Shown here one piece after another: positions 9,672 to 17,834 of a stretch of DNA of 64,000 bases (position 1 is the first letter of the stretch; the number at the start of each line of letters is the position of its first letter). This stretch comes from Occallatibacter savannae (GTDB taxonomy: Bacteria > Acidobacteriota > Terriglobia > Terriglobales > Acidobacteriaceae): positions 1 through 64,000 of the forward strand of contig NZ_QFFY01000008.1 in NCBI RefSeq assembly GCF_003131205.1, in the 5' to 3' direction. The notes under the pieces were generated by a model that was not told the origin of the DNA, searched no databases, and saw nothing but the letters and a program-made list of their open reading frames with translations. The position numbers were made by a program, and so were the translations under genes.

Positions 9672-10060
9672 GACGCGACAGCCTCGTCAGAGATCTCGAC
9701 TTCAACCCAATCGCCGTCCCTCAACTGATGGGCATCGCGCAGCTTGGTGTCCGTTGCGATTTCGATAGTGGTCTGCGGGTGATGCCCCCGTCCTTCATCA
9801 TTCGCCGCGGTGCGAAGGATGAAAGCATGTCTTCCAAAGATCGAGCACGGAACAATGTGAACAGTGACGGTCCCTCCATACTCCGCGCCTTCGAGACGCA
9901 AGCTGCCCGGAGGTACAAACCAAGGCTGATCCAGTTGCAGGTTGAGCGTACCAGGAAAAAGCAACATTCCCGTTTTCCTCTGATAATGATCCTGCAATCT
10001 TTCGATCCAAATCGAGAAGTTGCCCATTCCGGACACAACTCTACCGCGCAACTTTGACAT
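9668..10060 (-). CDS. DUF120 family, archaeal-type CTP-dependent riboflavin kinase
   Basis: 130 residues matching the pattern of the DUF120 riboflavin kinase known from archaea (MJ0056 type): the opening LRGRVVSGMGNFS glycine-rich strand, the diagnostic PGTLNLQL motif (about 37-44), a central barrel, and a closing LRDGDWVEVEI strand. The archaeal enzyme makes FMN from riboflavin with CTP rather than ATP. Most bacteria use the unrelated RibF, so this gene is unusual, though scattered bacterial homologues are known. It is the first gene of a two-gene unit with the VOC protein. Assignment is by motif; activity is inferred. Confidence 0.7.
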   Translation of the reverse strand: MSKLRGRVVSGMGNFSIWIERLQDHYQRKTGMLLFPGTLNLQLDQPWFVPPGSLRLEGAEYGGTVTVHIVPCSIFGRHAFILRTAANDEGRGHHPQTTIEIATDTKLRDAHQLRDGDWVEVEISDEAVAS

Positions 10061-10194
10061 TCGCGACCTCTTTTCCGATGGTAACCGTTCGCTTGAACGG
10101 CAGCGATCAAGACTTCTTACCCCTCTGTCGCGTTTTGAACTTGCATTCGCTATCAGGAAATTACCGTCTGCAACAAGATGCAGGAGCCGGATGC

Positions 10195-11997
10195 TTAGAA
10201 CAACCCGACATGGTCCGGATACTTGGCTTGTAACGAGCTCACTAGAGCCTCAAAGGCAGAAAATCCACGAAGATTCTCAAGGCAAGGGTCCTTTAGAAAA
10301 AATGGCCAGCACGCAAATCCACTGCTGACACTCCTCTCCAGCCAATCAAACGCGGTTTCGTGACGGCCCAGCAGAGCAAAGATGCAAGCTATTTGGTAGT
10401 AACAGTGATGCGCATGCCCGAATGATTTTGGGCTTGCACAAGCCTTGGATACGCAATCCAGGGCCCTGCGATCATCCCCATTCAAAACGTGATAAATACC
10501 TTGCAAACTCACTAAGAGTGGTTCTTCGGGTAAGACATTCATCGCCTGATCCAGCAAGACGCCGGCTTCCTCTATTTCGCCAGTCATCATGGCCAGTTGA
10601 GGAGCGTAGTAGATCGGGTACTTGTTACCGGGGTTCTCCGTTCGCCACAGATGAATTTGCTGACGTGCCAGTTCGTATTCCTGACCCCAGATGTAAACCT
10701 GCACGATGCTCGGGCTGATTGCCATTTTGGGCTGAAAAGGCCGTCCCCTTTGGAACATTTCACGAGCGCGATCGAGCAGCCCGATATGGGCAAGTATCGT
10801 TCCAAGGCGGTTATACGCATGAGGGAGATTGCTCTGCAGCGCCAGAGCGCGCTTCAGTTCCGCGATCGCCTCCAGGTGCTGGAAGTTCTTCGACGGCCCC
10901 CACAGAAGGAAGGCGCACGCCACGTGTCCCTCGGGAATGTTCGCATCGATTTCGAGCGCGCGCCTGCAGTGGAACTCGGCTCTTTCCAGCCATAGATTCG
11001 AGGGGTCGAACTCGAAATGGCGGGTTGAACATGCAAACGAGAGCGTCGCGTGAGCCAGAGCGAACGCAGGATCACGCGTCACAGCGTTCGTGAGATGCTC
11101 AATCGCTTGACTCATCATCGAAGAATCACCGGATGCCGTAATCCGATACCCTCGCATGAACTCTGCATAGGCCAGAGGATCTTTGCTATACCTTGGGCGC
11201 TGCTCGGCAATCGCTGGAGCTGACGGTCGATTCAACGAAGCGCTGACCTGTTGCGCAATACCGTCCACGAGACTCAACAGGCGATCAATCTCGAGGTCAC
11301 ACTTCTTCGCGAAAAGGGAGCGCTCCAGACGCGTATCAAACATCTCCAGCGAGATGCGCCACTGCCCTTTCGACATTTGAACAGCGCCATGGATAACGAA
11401 CCTGACGCCCAAACTGAAAGCGATCTCCGATGGGGTTGCTTCTGGAGGTACGCTCAGGACCGCTGATGTTGGCAGCACGTCAACGCCAAATAAGTTTCCG
11501 AGACGGGATACGAGCGCATCTGCAAAACCGAGGCACAAACCGTGGTCATCCGTCCATTTCCCTAGCAGCAACAGCGGCACCACGGCGACAGAGATTCGCT
11601 CGCTCTCTATGCCATCTTCCCGGAAGGCATCGTGAGCTGGCTTCCGCTCAGCTGAGCCAGGTTGTTTTGCTGCGATGATTCGCACTGGCCCGACGAATCG
11701 GTATCCCTTGCCAACTACCGTCTCGAGAAAACGCGGACTGTCGACCTTATCGCCGAGAGCGGTGCGAAGCTTTCGCACAACATTGTTAAGGTTCTTTTCG
11801 GTATCAATGAACAAATCGGACCGCCAAAGCTTCTTGACGATTTCCTCACGTGGCACCATCTGCTCCCGTCGCCCAATCAGAAATATCAGCAACTCCATAG
11901 GCTTTGTCTCGAGCTTGATCCGCCGACCCCCGCGCCGCAGCTCGTAGCGTCCCAGGTCTACTTCCACTTCGCCAGCAATCCGCCTCGTAACCCGCAT
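10195..11997 (-). CDS. Winged-helix regulator with TolB-like and TPR domains (CadC-like)
   Basis: 600 residues. An OmpR/PhoB-type DNA-binding winged helix lies at about 1-105 (RYELRRGGRRIKLETKPMELL, recognition helix NLNNVVRKLRTALGD, wing GKGYRFVGPV). A TolB/FlgO-like domain follows (about 135-255), then TPR repeats to the end. Unlike classical CadC I see no obvious membrane helix between them, so it may be cytoplasmic. By architecture it is a transcription regulator whose TPR region receives a protein signal. It is transcribed alone, divergent from the cupin gene at 12143, which is the nearest candidate target. Confidence 0.9.
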   Translation of the reverse strand: MRVTRRIAGEVEVDLGRYELRRGGRRIKLETKPMELLIFLIGRREQMVPREEIVKKLWRSDLFIDTEKNLNNVVRKLRTALGDKVDSPRFLETVVGKGYRFVGPVRIIAAKQPGSAERKPAHDAFREDGIESERISVAVVPLLLLGKWTDDHGLCLGFADALVSRLGNLFGVDVLPTSAVLSVPPEATPSEIAFSLGVRFVIHGAVQMSKGQWRISLEMFDTRLERSLFAKKCDLEIDRLLSLVDGIAQQVSASLNRPSAPAIAEQRPRYSKDPLAYAEFMRGYRITASGDSSMMSQAIEHLTNAVTRDPAFALAHATLSFACSTRHFEFDPSNLWLERAEFHCRRALEIDANIPEGHVACAFLLWGPSKNFQHLEAIAELKRALALQSNLPHAYNRLGTILAHIGLLDRAREMFQRGRPFQPKMAISPSIVQVYIWGQEYELARQQIHLWRTENPGNKYPIYYAPQLAMMTGEIEEAGVLLDQAMNVLPEEPLLVSLQGIYHVLNGDDRRALDCVSKACASPKSFGHAHHCYYQIACIFALLGRHETAFDWLERSVSSGFACWPFFLKDPCLENLRGFSAFEALVSSLQAKYPDHVGLF

Positions 11998-12142
11998 TAC
12001 GACTTTAGTTTAAGGATCTAGATCCAATAAAAGTCAAGGAGTTACAGCGATATACGAAAGATATTTAAAGGCTATACCTGCTGCATTGCAATGTCCCTCA
12101 ATTCACGCGATGATGCCCATCAAGAGCTGGAAAGGAAAACGT

Positions 12143-12631
12143 ATGAAACGAACATTGCTGATCGCTCTCTCATTCGCTGGACTGCTGTGCCTCGCAGGCG
12201 AACTCTTCACGACCGCCGCACATCCCGCCTCTCACGAGAACAACGCATTCACCCCGGAGACAATCCCGTGGGGTCCAGCGCCACCCTTCATCGCTCCGGG
12301 AGCGCAGCTCGCCGTCATAGAGGGTGATCCAAGTGCCTCCAGCGGTGACTACACCGTCCGCTTGAAAATGCCTAGCGGCTACCGGATAGCGCCACACTGG
12401 CATCCCTTGCGCGAAAACGTCACGGTCATCTCCGGGACATTCAAAGTCGGCATGGGGGACACCTTTGACACAAGCAAGATGGGATCATTCCCAGCTGGTA
12501 GCTTTGCCTATCTCGACCCTGACATGCACCACTACGCGATGGCCTCGGGCGAAGTCATCGTTCAGGTTCACGGAAGCGCACCTTTGCAGTTCAACTACGT
12601 CAATCCTGCGGACGACCCGAGCAAAAAATAG
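12143..12631 (+). CDS. Secreted cupin-domain protein
   Basis: 162 residues from ATG 12143, chosen because GGAAAGGAAAACGT precedes it and a clean signal peptide follows (MKRTLLIALSFAGLLCLAG). The mature part is a single cupin barrel with the metal motif at RIAPHWHPLRENVTVISG (H, H, E) and the second motif around MHHYAMASGE. Similar proteins bind a metal and are often annotated only as cupin 2. It lies divergent from the winged-helix/TPR regulator, which may control it. Exact function unknown. Confidence 0.85.
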   Translation: MKRTLLIALSFAGLLCLAGELFTTAAHPASHENNAFTPETIPWGPAPPFIAPGAQLAVIEGDPSASSGDYTVRLKMPSGYRIAPHWHPLRENVTVISGTFKVGMGDTFDTSKMGSFPAGSFAYLDPDMHHYAMASGEVIVQVHGSAPLQFNYVNPADDPSKK

Positions 12632-12710
12632 CCCTTCGCCCTCCCCCAGCAGCGAAAGCACCGCCCGCCTACTGACACCCGCGCCCACAGTGCTGAGCTA
12701 CAGAGCCGAG

Positions 12711-12959
12711 CTAGGAGTCGAGTTCCTCGCGCCAGCGGAAGCGCTCGGTGGGAGAGAGTTCAATGCCTGCCCTTCTAAGGCGGTCGGCAAGTCTGTACTG
12801 GGCTGTGGTCTGCGCTCGGGTCAGGCTGTTCGAGAGTCCGGTTTCAAGGGTGGGCCCGTCCGGCAAACAGATGGACCAGCGCCAAGCGGTGGGAGGCTGA
12901 GGGACGACGCACAGTTCGATGACTGTTGCAGCGAAACGGACAACGCATTTGTAGGTCAT
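12711..12959 (-). CDS. Small protein of unknown function
   Basis: 82 residues if started at the ATG at 12959 (an open frame extends to 13019). The sequence has the look of a folded protein: an N-terminal beta segment (YKCVVRFAATVIELCVV), a Trp-containing core (AWRWSICLPDGPTLETG) and a C-terminal helix with many Arg. No good ribosome binding site and no domain I recognise. It lies at the edge of a cluster of short minus-strand genes. Confidence 0.4.
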   Translation of the reverse strand: MTYKCVVRFAATVIELCVVPQPPTAWRWSICLPDGPTLETGLSNSLTRAQTTAQYRLADRLRRAGIELSPTERFRWREELDS

Positions 12960-13088
12960 GGGAAGGGGCCCGGGGGTTGACCTGCAGCCCAATCTATAAC
13001 ATCGCCGGAATTGCGACAATGGAACTTTAGAGGAGGTCGAGGCGATCCAGCAGATCGGCGTCCGACATGGTTGCCCAGTCAGTTTGCT

Positions 13089-13625
13089 TCACGAGCTCTT
13101 CTTGAGATCGTCGTGTCCGGCTGGGAAAGAGGCGGGGCGGCCCGTGTTCCAGTCTATGCGCCAGATTTCGTCGAGGTCGATAGGCGTGGGGATAAGGCGA
13201 TGCATGCGGGCGCGGTGTTCGCGTGTGTCGGATCGAACCGCGGCGGCGTCAATGCGAAGTGCAGTGGACTCGGCACGCAGGCGCATGGAATCGTCGATGG
13301 TGGCCTGGATGCATTGCAGCCAGAAACCCGGAGGCGTGAGAGCGGGGATGATGAGGTCGAAGCTTTCCGGCTTGTAAGCGATGCAGGCATTTTCAAACAG
13401 GACGATGGGCGCGGGATAGCGACTGATGATGGCGATGAGTTCGTCCGGTATGGGTTCCAGATCCTCGTTGAAGGTCACGGCCGAGTACCGGGTGTCCTCA
13501 TCGAGAACGTCGCACAGCGCACGTTCGGAACAGGGGATTCTGCGCACCCTTACACCGAGCCGTTCAAAGACCGGAACGCGGTGGCAGATATCGTCGCCGA
13601 CGTACAAGATGGGAGCTGTGAGCAT
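13089..13625 (-). CDS. Receiver-like protein without an obvious phosphorylation site
   Basis: 178 residues. The first 120 follow an alternating beta/alpha pattern like a CheY-type receiver: APILYVGDD, VRVRRIP, YSAVTFNEDLEPIPDELIAIIS, YPAPIVLFENACIA, FDLIIPAL, then a helix. The position where the phospho-acceptor Asp normally sits (end of strand 3) reads VTFNED, so it could be degenerate. The C-terminal tail is charged and probably helical. It may be a stand-alone pseudo-receiver, but I cannot exclude an unrelated flavodoxin-like fold. No kinase is beside it. Confidence 0.65.
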   Translation of the reverse strand: MLTAPILYVGDDICHRVPVFERLGVRVRRIPCSERALCDVLDEDTRYSAVTFNEDLEPIPDELIAIISRYPAPIVLFENACIAYKPESFDLIIPALTPPGFWLQCIQATIDDSMRLRAESTALRIDAAAVRSDTREHRARMHRLIPTPIDLDEIWRIDWNTGRPASFPAGHDDLKKSS

Positions 13626-13750
13626 GAACTTGCGCGATGGGAAGTTCGCAACTGCAATATAGCACCAGCGGATCTTAGGGGGAATGAGGATTTTGATGAG
13701 GTGGGATGGCCAGAGCGACAGGTTTCAGTGCTCCCGGCTTCGGCCTCTTT

Positions 13751-13942
13751 TCATGTGGGCTGGTTACCATCCGACTGCCAGTCCATTCGCGGGCGATTCT
13801 GCACCTGAGACACGCAGGCTTCGCAGAAGTGGCGGTCAGGAGCGTCTGTGTTGAATTCGACCAGGAATTGAGTGCAGGATCTGACGCCGAGCGGAATGGG
13901 CTGGCGACATCGATCGCACAGCATCTTGCCATCCTGAATCAT
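13751..13942 (-). CDS. Small zinc-ribbon-like protein
   Basis: 63 residues from the ATG at 13942. Two Cys pairs, LCDRCRQPI and FCEACVSQV, are about 30 residues apart, the spacing of a small treble-clef or ribbon zinc site. No other domain. Such proteins are common as uncharacterised one-domain ORFs in acidobacteria. It lies between the receiver-like protein and a 64-residue helical protein on the same strand. Confidence 0.5.
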   Translation of the reverse strand: MIQDGKMLCDRCRQPIPLGVRSCTQFLVEFNTDAPDRHFCEACVSQVQNRPRMDWQSDGNQPT

Positions 13943-14037
13943 TGGTCCCTTTCGAGTTCCCGGCGCAAGAGGGAGGGATGAGAACAACGCGAACCAAGTT
14001 GCTTGAGGTACATCCAGGGGGCGTTGGAAGGAGCTGA

Positions 14038-14232
14038 TTAGTCCGGCAGCTCGGGGGCGATCCGCGCGCGGAGGTCGGCTGCCGCTCGCTGCATGGCGGC
14101 TTTGGCTTCGGCGAGGCTGGCGGGGGGATCGGGCATGCGGCGCTCGTAGTAGTCGAGCAGCGAGAGAGTTCCTTCGAGAATTTCAGCGAAGTTCCGGTAC
14201 GGGTCCGAGGGCATTGGGAAGCCGGACACCAT
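14038..14232 (-). CDS. Small helical protein of unknown function
   Basis: 64 residues, mainly two predicted helices (NFAEILEGTLSLLDYYERRM and SLAEAKAAMQRAAADLRARI). GGGTGGAAT before the ATG at 14232 supports that start; an inner Met seven codons in is also possible. No family recognised. Confidence 0.45.
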   Translation of the reverse strand: MVSGFPMPSDPYRNFAEILEGTLSLLDYYERRMPDPPASLAEAKAAMQRAAADLRARIAPELPD

Positions 14233-14303
14233 TATTCCACCCGCGCAATTGCTGTGCCGATATATCGTGTGACGACCGTCACAGCAGTTTGGAGGGATCA
14301 GAG

Positions 14304-15101
14304 CTATGGCTCCAATTGGGATGTGTCCACGGACTCAGGAACTTTCTTCATCTGAAGAATCAGCGTTCGGGACACCACTCGCGTCATCGTGGAGAGGTCG
14401 CGCCACACACTCCACTCCTGTGCGGAGAAATCCGCATCATAGTTCACGATGCCTGGAGTGAAAGGAGTTGGTGGGGAGCTGGCAGCATCGATCATGTTAA
14501 AAGGCTGGATCGGAGGGGGGCCGACGATGCTCATATCTCCGCGAAGAACGTTGAAAAAAACGGGGAGCTGGTCGAGAGCTGTTTTGCACAGCAGACGACC
14601 AAGGCGCGTCATCCGTAATTCAGCACCTTCGTTGGTCATGGTTCGGAAGACGAGTCGCCCGAATGTACGCCGACCGCTGCCAAGCCTAGGTAACCGAATA
14701 AAGACAGGTCCAGGAGATTCAAGTTTGATCGCCAGGGCTACGAGAGTTAAGAAGGGCGCGTAGAATACGAGGACAACGCTGGCAAGCGCAACGTCCATCA
14801 GGCGCTTTGAAAATGGAAGAGAAGTTTCTGAGATGACTGAGTTCGCCCGCGCTGAATGGCGAATTCCGGAAGCTGCTTTTAGAAGTCCCACGCTATAGAG
14901 CAGACGAAAGATCTCGCCAGGAATTTCTTCGATTCCGCCTTCCCATTCTTCCTGGTACCGCTCTCGCAGGTTCTCCGGGAGTCTGGTCACCGCTATGCCA
15001 CGAATCTTTTTGCTAAGCCACCCAGACCAAGCCTTTATCTCGTCGCTGAGGAACCTTCCGAGGACCGCGAGGAATAGGGTGAACATCGCAGGGCCGGTCA
15101 C
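14304..15101 (-). CDS. Bacterial sugar transferase with an added N-terminal helical domain
   Basis: 265 residues. The C-terminal two thirds (about 95-265) is the polyprenyl-phosphate sugar phosphotransferase core: the anchoring KRLMDVALASVVLV helix, the SPGPVFIRLPRLG motif and GDMSIVGPPP near the end. By family it loads the first sugar phosphate onto undecaprenyl phosphate for exopolysaccharide or O-antigen. The first 90 residues (LPENLRERYQEEWEGGIEEIPG) resemble a short helical module found elsewhere next to PadR regulators and permeases. It is translationally coupled (ATGA) to the PadR gene. The core looks shortened relative to full-length enzymes, so activity is uncertain. Confidence 0.8.
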   Translation of the reverse strand: MTGPAMFTLFLAVLGRFLSDEIKAWSGWLSKKIRGIAVTRLPENLRERYQEEWEGGIEEIPGEIFRLLYSVGLLKAASGIRHSARANSVISETSLPFSKRLMDVALASVVLVFYAPFLTLVALAIKLESPGPVFIRLPRLGSGRRTFGRLVFRTMTNEGAELRMTRLGRLLCKTALDQLPVFFNVLRGDMSIVGPPPIQPFNMIDAASSPPTPFTPGIVNYDADFSAQEWSVWRDLSTMTRVVSRTLILQMKKVPESVDTSQLEP

Positions 15102-15406
15102 AGTGCGAACTCCGGCACTTGTGGAAAGTGTTCCTTCACGGACTCACTTGCAGCGACGGAGCCTACCGCAGTCATGCGATAAAGTCGGCGGCGAGGTCTT
15201 TTCACTTCGCTGGGCACAACTGCCTCCCATTCGCTCTGCAGCCATCCCGCTTCCTCAAGCCTGAAGAGAAGCGGATATAGTGTCCCGGATGCGAGTCCCG
15301 TAGCTTTCGAGATCTCAACACCAGATTGTTTGTCCACCGGCCGGCTCAAGAATGCCCCTATGACTTTGAGGGTTGGCCCTGTAATTCGAGGTGACTCAGT
15401 ACCCAT
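15098..15406 (-). CDS. PadR family transcriptional regulator
   Basis: About 102 residues from the ATG at 15406 (the frame opens to 15442). It has the PadR winged helix: GPTLKVIGAFL, the recognition segment SGVEISKATGLASGTLYPLLFRLEEAGWL, and the RRLYRMTAVG wing. PadR proteins repress adjacent genes and are released by a ligand or proteolysis. It overlaps the sugar transferase gene by four bases, so it most likely controls that gene and itself. Confidence 0.9.
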   Translation of the reverse strand: MGTESPRITGPTLKVIGAFLSRPVDKQSGVEISKATGLASGTLYPLLFRLEEAGWLQSEWEAVVPSEVKRPRRRLYRMTAVGSVAASESVKEHFPQVPEFAL

Positions 15407-15452
15407 AGTCGAAAGTCTACATAGGGTCTGTTCTGCTGTCAAGACTCTTCGG

Positions 15453-15917
15453 TCACAGCAGGTCTAAGCGGTCGAGGACGTCGGTGAGGCGGCGGCGGGC
15501 GGTGGGGATGAGATATTAGACGTTGCGCTCGCTCATGCCCAGGACGCGCGCGGAGTCGCGGTGGCGGACACCGTCGCGATAGGTGAGCACCAGGACTTGT
15601 TGGTGGATGGGATCGAGACGGGAGAAGGCGCGTTCGAAATCGAGGACGCGGACCTGGCGGCTGTCGGCTTCGGAGAGACGGCGCTCGCGCCAGCCGGAGC
15701 GCTTGAGACGAGCGGTGTTGCCCTGGCGGAGGGAGGTGCGTTCAAAGGCCCACTGACGAAGGCGCAGATGGCTAGGACTTGGTCTGACGGGATACCAGGC
15801 ACTGACAGACCCCACCAACGAGGACCCGTCGGCGGGGAGCCCGTGGGCCTTTCTTCGTTTTTTGGGGTCGTATTCGTCGAGTTCTGCGACGGCCTCCTGC
15901 AGGCTTTCGAAGGGCAT
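15453..15917 (-). pseudogene. Sigma factor region 4-like gene with in-frame stop
   Basis: From the ATG at 15917 the frame encodes an acidic N-terminus (SLQEAVAELDEYDPKKRRK), a basic middle part and a C-terminal helix-turn-helix resembling sigma-70 region 4 (FSRLDPIHQQVLVLTYRDGVRHRDSA then RVLGMSERNV). It stops at TAA (15518-15516). Reading past that codon in the same frame gives YLIPTARRRLTDVLDRLDLL and a TGA at 15455-15453, exactly the helix expected to end such a domain. One C-to-T change (CAA to TAA) would explain the break. Either a recent pseudogene or a truncated but still expressed protein lacking the last helix. Confidence 0.6.
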
Positions 15918-16077
15918 GCCGATGGCTCGCGCTGAGCGTGATTTATATCGGGAAAGTCGGCTAATTTTCCCTAATTCGCGCCAATCGAGCATCAAAAACT
16001 CATTGCGGATCTCGACTCTTAACTCGGAGTAATGTCTGAACAGAAGGCTCTTAACAGGCAACGCCGCTAGGGTTATC

Positions 16078-16257
16078 TCATCTCTGCTTTCGAGTATCTT
16101 TCAAAGATTTCTGACCCTCTTCAATGGTCGAGATGCGTTCGCGGAGGATTCTCTTGAGTTCTGACTGAGCGCGAGTCTCTGGTCCAGCGTAGGCCTCCAG
16201 CTTACTCAAGGTATCGCGAAGCGCATTGAGAATTGGACGGCGAGGTTGAATGCTCAT
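16078..16257 (-). CDS. Small helical protein, paralogue of the 3.7-kb gene
   Basis: 59 residues from the ATG at 16257. The frame is open to 16467, but homology to the protein at 3743-3982 begins just after this Met, which decides the start. Shared residues include LR.TLSKLE, a central P and RI..xE. It predicts a short helical hairpin with a basic tail. Function unknown; the neighbour is the broken sigma-like gene. Confidence 0.55.
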   Translation of the reverse strand: MSIQPRRPILNALRDTLSKLEAYAGPETRAQSELKRILRERISTIEEGQKSLKDTRKQR

Positions 16258-16505
16258 TTTAGGTCTCGTCCAGTCTTCAGCTGTGTCGACAGACAAGCTT
16301 CGTTCACCACAGAGATTCTTTGGCAGGCTGGCGATGGCCAGCTTTGGAGTCTCCGTGCCCGGAACGCAAGTTCTATTCGGAATGGGTCGTGCGCCGGACC
16401 AAGCGGCCGTCTGAAATCGTATTGTGTGAGTTTCGAATGGTAAAAGCTGGGCGCAGCCAATAAACATTCAATGGCTACGCCTCAGGAGAAGTGCACTTCG
16501 GGTAT

Positions 16506-17624
16506 TTAGTGAATGTCTACCCGCACAATCTGACCGGCTCCCGGAGGAGCGGCTCCCAGATTCGAGACATAGAGAGTGCCATCGGGGCCGAATGTCATCG
16601 CGGTCGGGACGGTAAAGCCGGTGGCGACGTCCTCAATAGCGCCGTTTCGGTTAACGCGCACGACCTTGCCGGCGCCCGGCGTCGGGTATCCCGGTGCGTC
16701 AGACAATTCGAGCACATAGAGCAACCCATCTGGTCCGAATGCCACTCCAGTCACGGATGTGAACCCAGCCTTGGAGTTTAGGATGTGCAGGCTGTGCGGG
16801 GAATCATCGTCGTCGAGACCGGGGGAACTGGCCTTGCTGCACTCAGAGTTTCCTAGTGTGAGGATCCGGGAAGACGTGGGGACGATTGGGAAGAGATTCA
16901 GATTACCGAGGTACAGCTGCCCATCATGAGCAACGATTGCGGTCGGGACGATGTGGCCTTCTGAGGCAGACACGTCGAGCACCGAGCGCATTTCGCCGTC
17001 TGTGCTGATCGAAATAATTTGGCCGTGGTTTGGTTCGACCGCGTAGAGACGGTGTTCGAATTCGGCCATGCTATAGAAGGTGCCGTCCGGCTCAAAGTCA
17101 GCAACATTCGGATAACGAACCGGATGTTCCTGGAGAAATTCGCTGAGATTTGCAACAAGTTTGTAAGAGCCGTTCGTGCGGTTGACCCGATACAAGCCGT
17201 TTGGCAGTGCTCCCCCGTGAGAGCATCCGGCACCTGCGGTAAGTGCATACAGCGATCCGTCTACAAAGGCTATGTCCGCCACACCTGACAAGTCTCCAAC
17301 GGCTGCCGTCGTGGATGGGAATCCACTTGCAACCGTGGTGCGATTCCCATGCTGATCGATCTTGGAGATGCGGCTGGTCATTCCGCCGAGATAGGGCCCA
17401 ACTGGGGGAATGACCTGAACGCATTTACCCTGCGTAGAGATGGTGCCGCCAGCGCCCGCCTCTGCAACATACAGGGAACCATCAGGACCGAATCTCAGAC
17501 CTCGGGGACCATTGAGGCCGCTCACCCAAACATGGGCATTAGATGACAATTGCGCTTTCGAAACAGGGGAGAAAACGATAGCCGGCACGATGGCCGTCAG
17601 CAGAAATGTTCTTAAGGTTTTCAT
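16506..17624 (-). CDS. Secreted ScyD/ScyE-like beta-propeller protein
   Basis: 372 residues from the ATG at 17624, supported by GAGGTCAAA before it and a signal peptide (MKTLRTFLLTAIVPAIVFSP). The mature part repeats FGPDGSLYVAEAG, FVDGSLYALTAGAG, FGPDGLLYVLELS and FGPDGTLYVSNLG, the blades of a six-bladed NHL/SMP-30-like propeller. This layout matches proteins annotated as ScyD/ScyE, named from the cyanobacterial scytonemin cluster but widespread in bacteria without that pathway. I infer a periplasmic binding or lactonase-like role and see no scytonemin genes. Confidence 0.85.
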   Translation of the reverse strand: MKTLRTFLLTAIVPAIVFSPVSKAQLSSNAHVWVSGLNGPRGLRFGPDGSLYVAEAGAGGTISTQGKCVQVIPPVGPYLGGMTSRISKIDQHGNRTTVASGFPSTTAAVGDLSGVADIAFVDGSLYALTAGAGCSHGGALPNGLYRVNRTNGSYKLVANLSEFLQEHPVRYPNVADFEPDGTFYSMAEFEHRLYAVEPNHGQIISISTDGEMRSVLDVSASEGHIVPTAIVAHDGQLYLGNLNLFPIVPTSSRILTLGNSECSKASSPGLDDDDSPHSLHILNSKAGFTSVTGVAFGPDGLLYVLELSDAPGYPTPGAGKVVRVNRNGAIEDVATGFTVPTAMTFGPDGTLYVSNLGAAPPGAGQIVRVDIH

Positions 17625-17834
17625 TTTGACCTCGAGGGGAATCACGAGCACGATGAACGATCTGCCCGTGAGCTGAACCGTAGGGCAGCTCTGGCGCACA
17701 GACAAGTTTCACGACGTAACTTACGTATATAGGAACCGAGAAAAATTGCTGATAGGCACGGCTTTGCTGGACTTTCGATCTCGGTGTCTACGGCATGGTC
17801 TACTTCGTTTTGCAGGGATGCAGCAGCGCCATAT

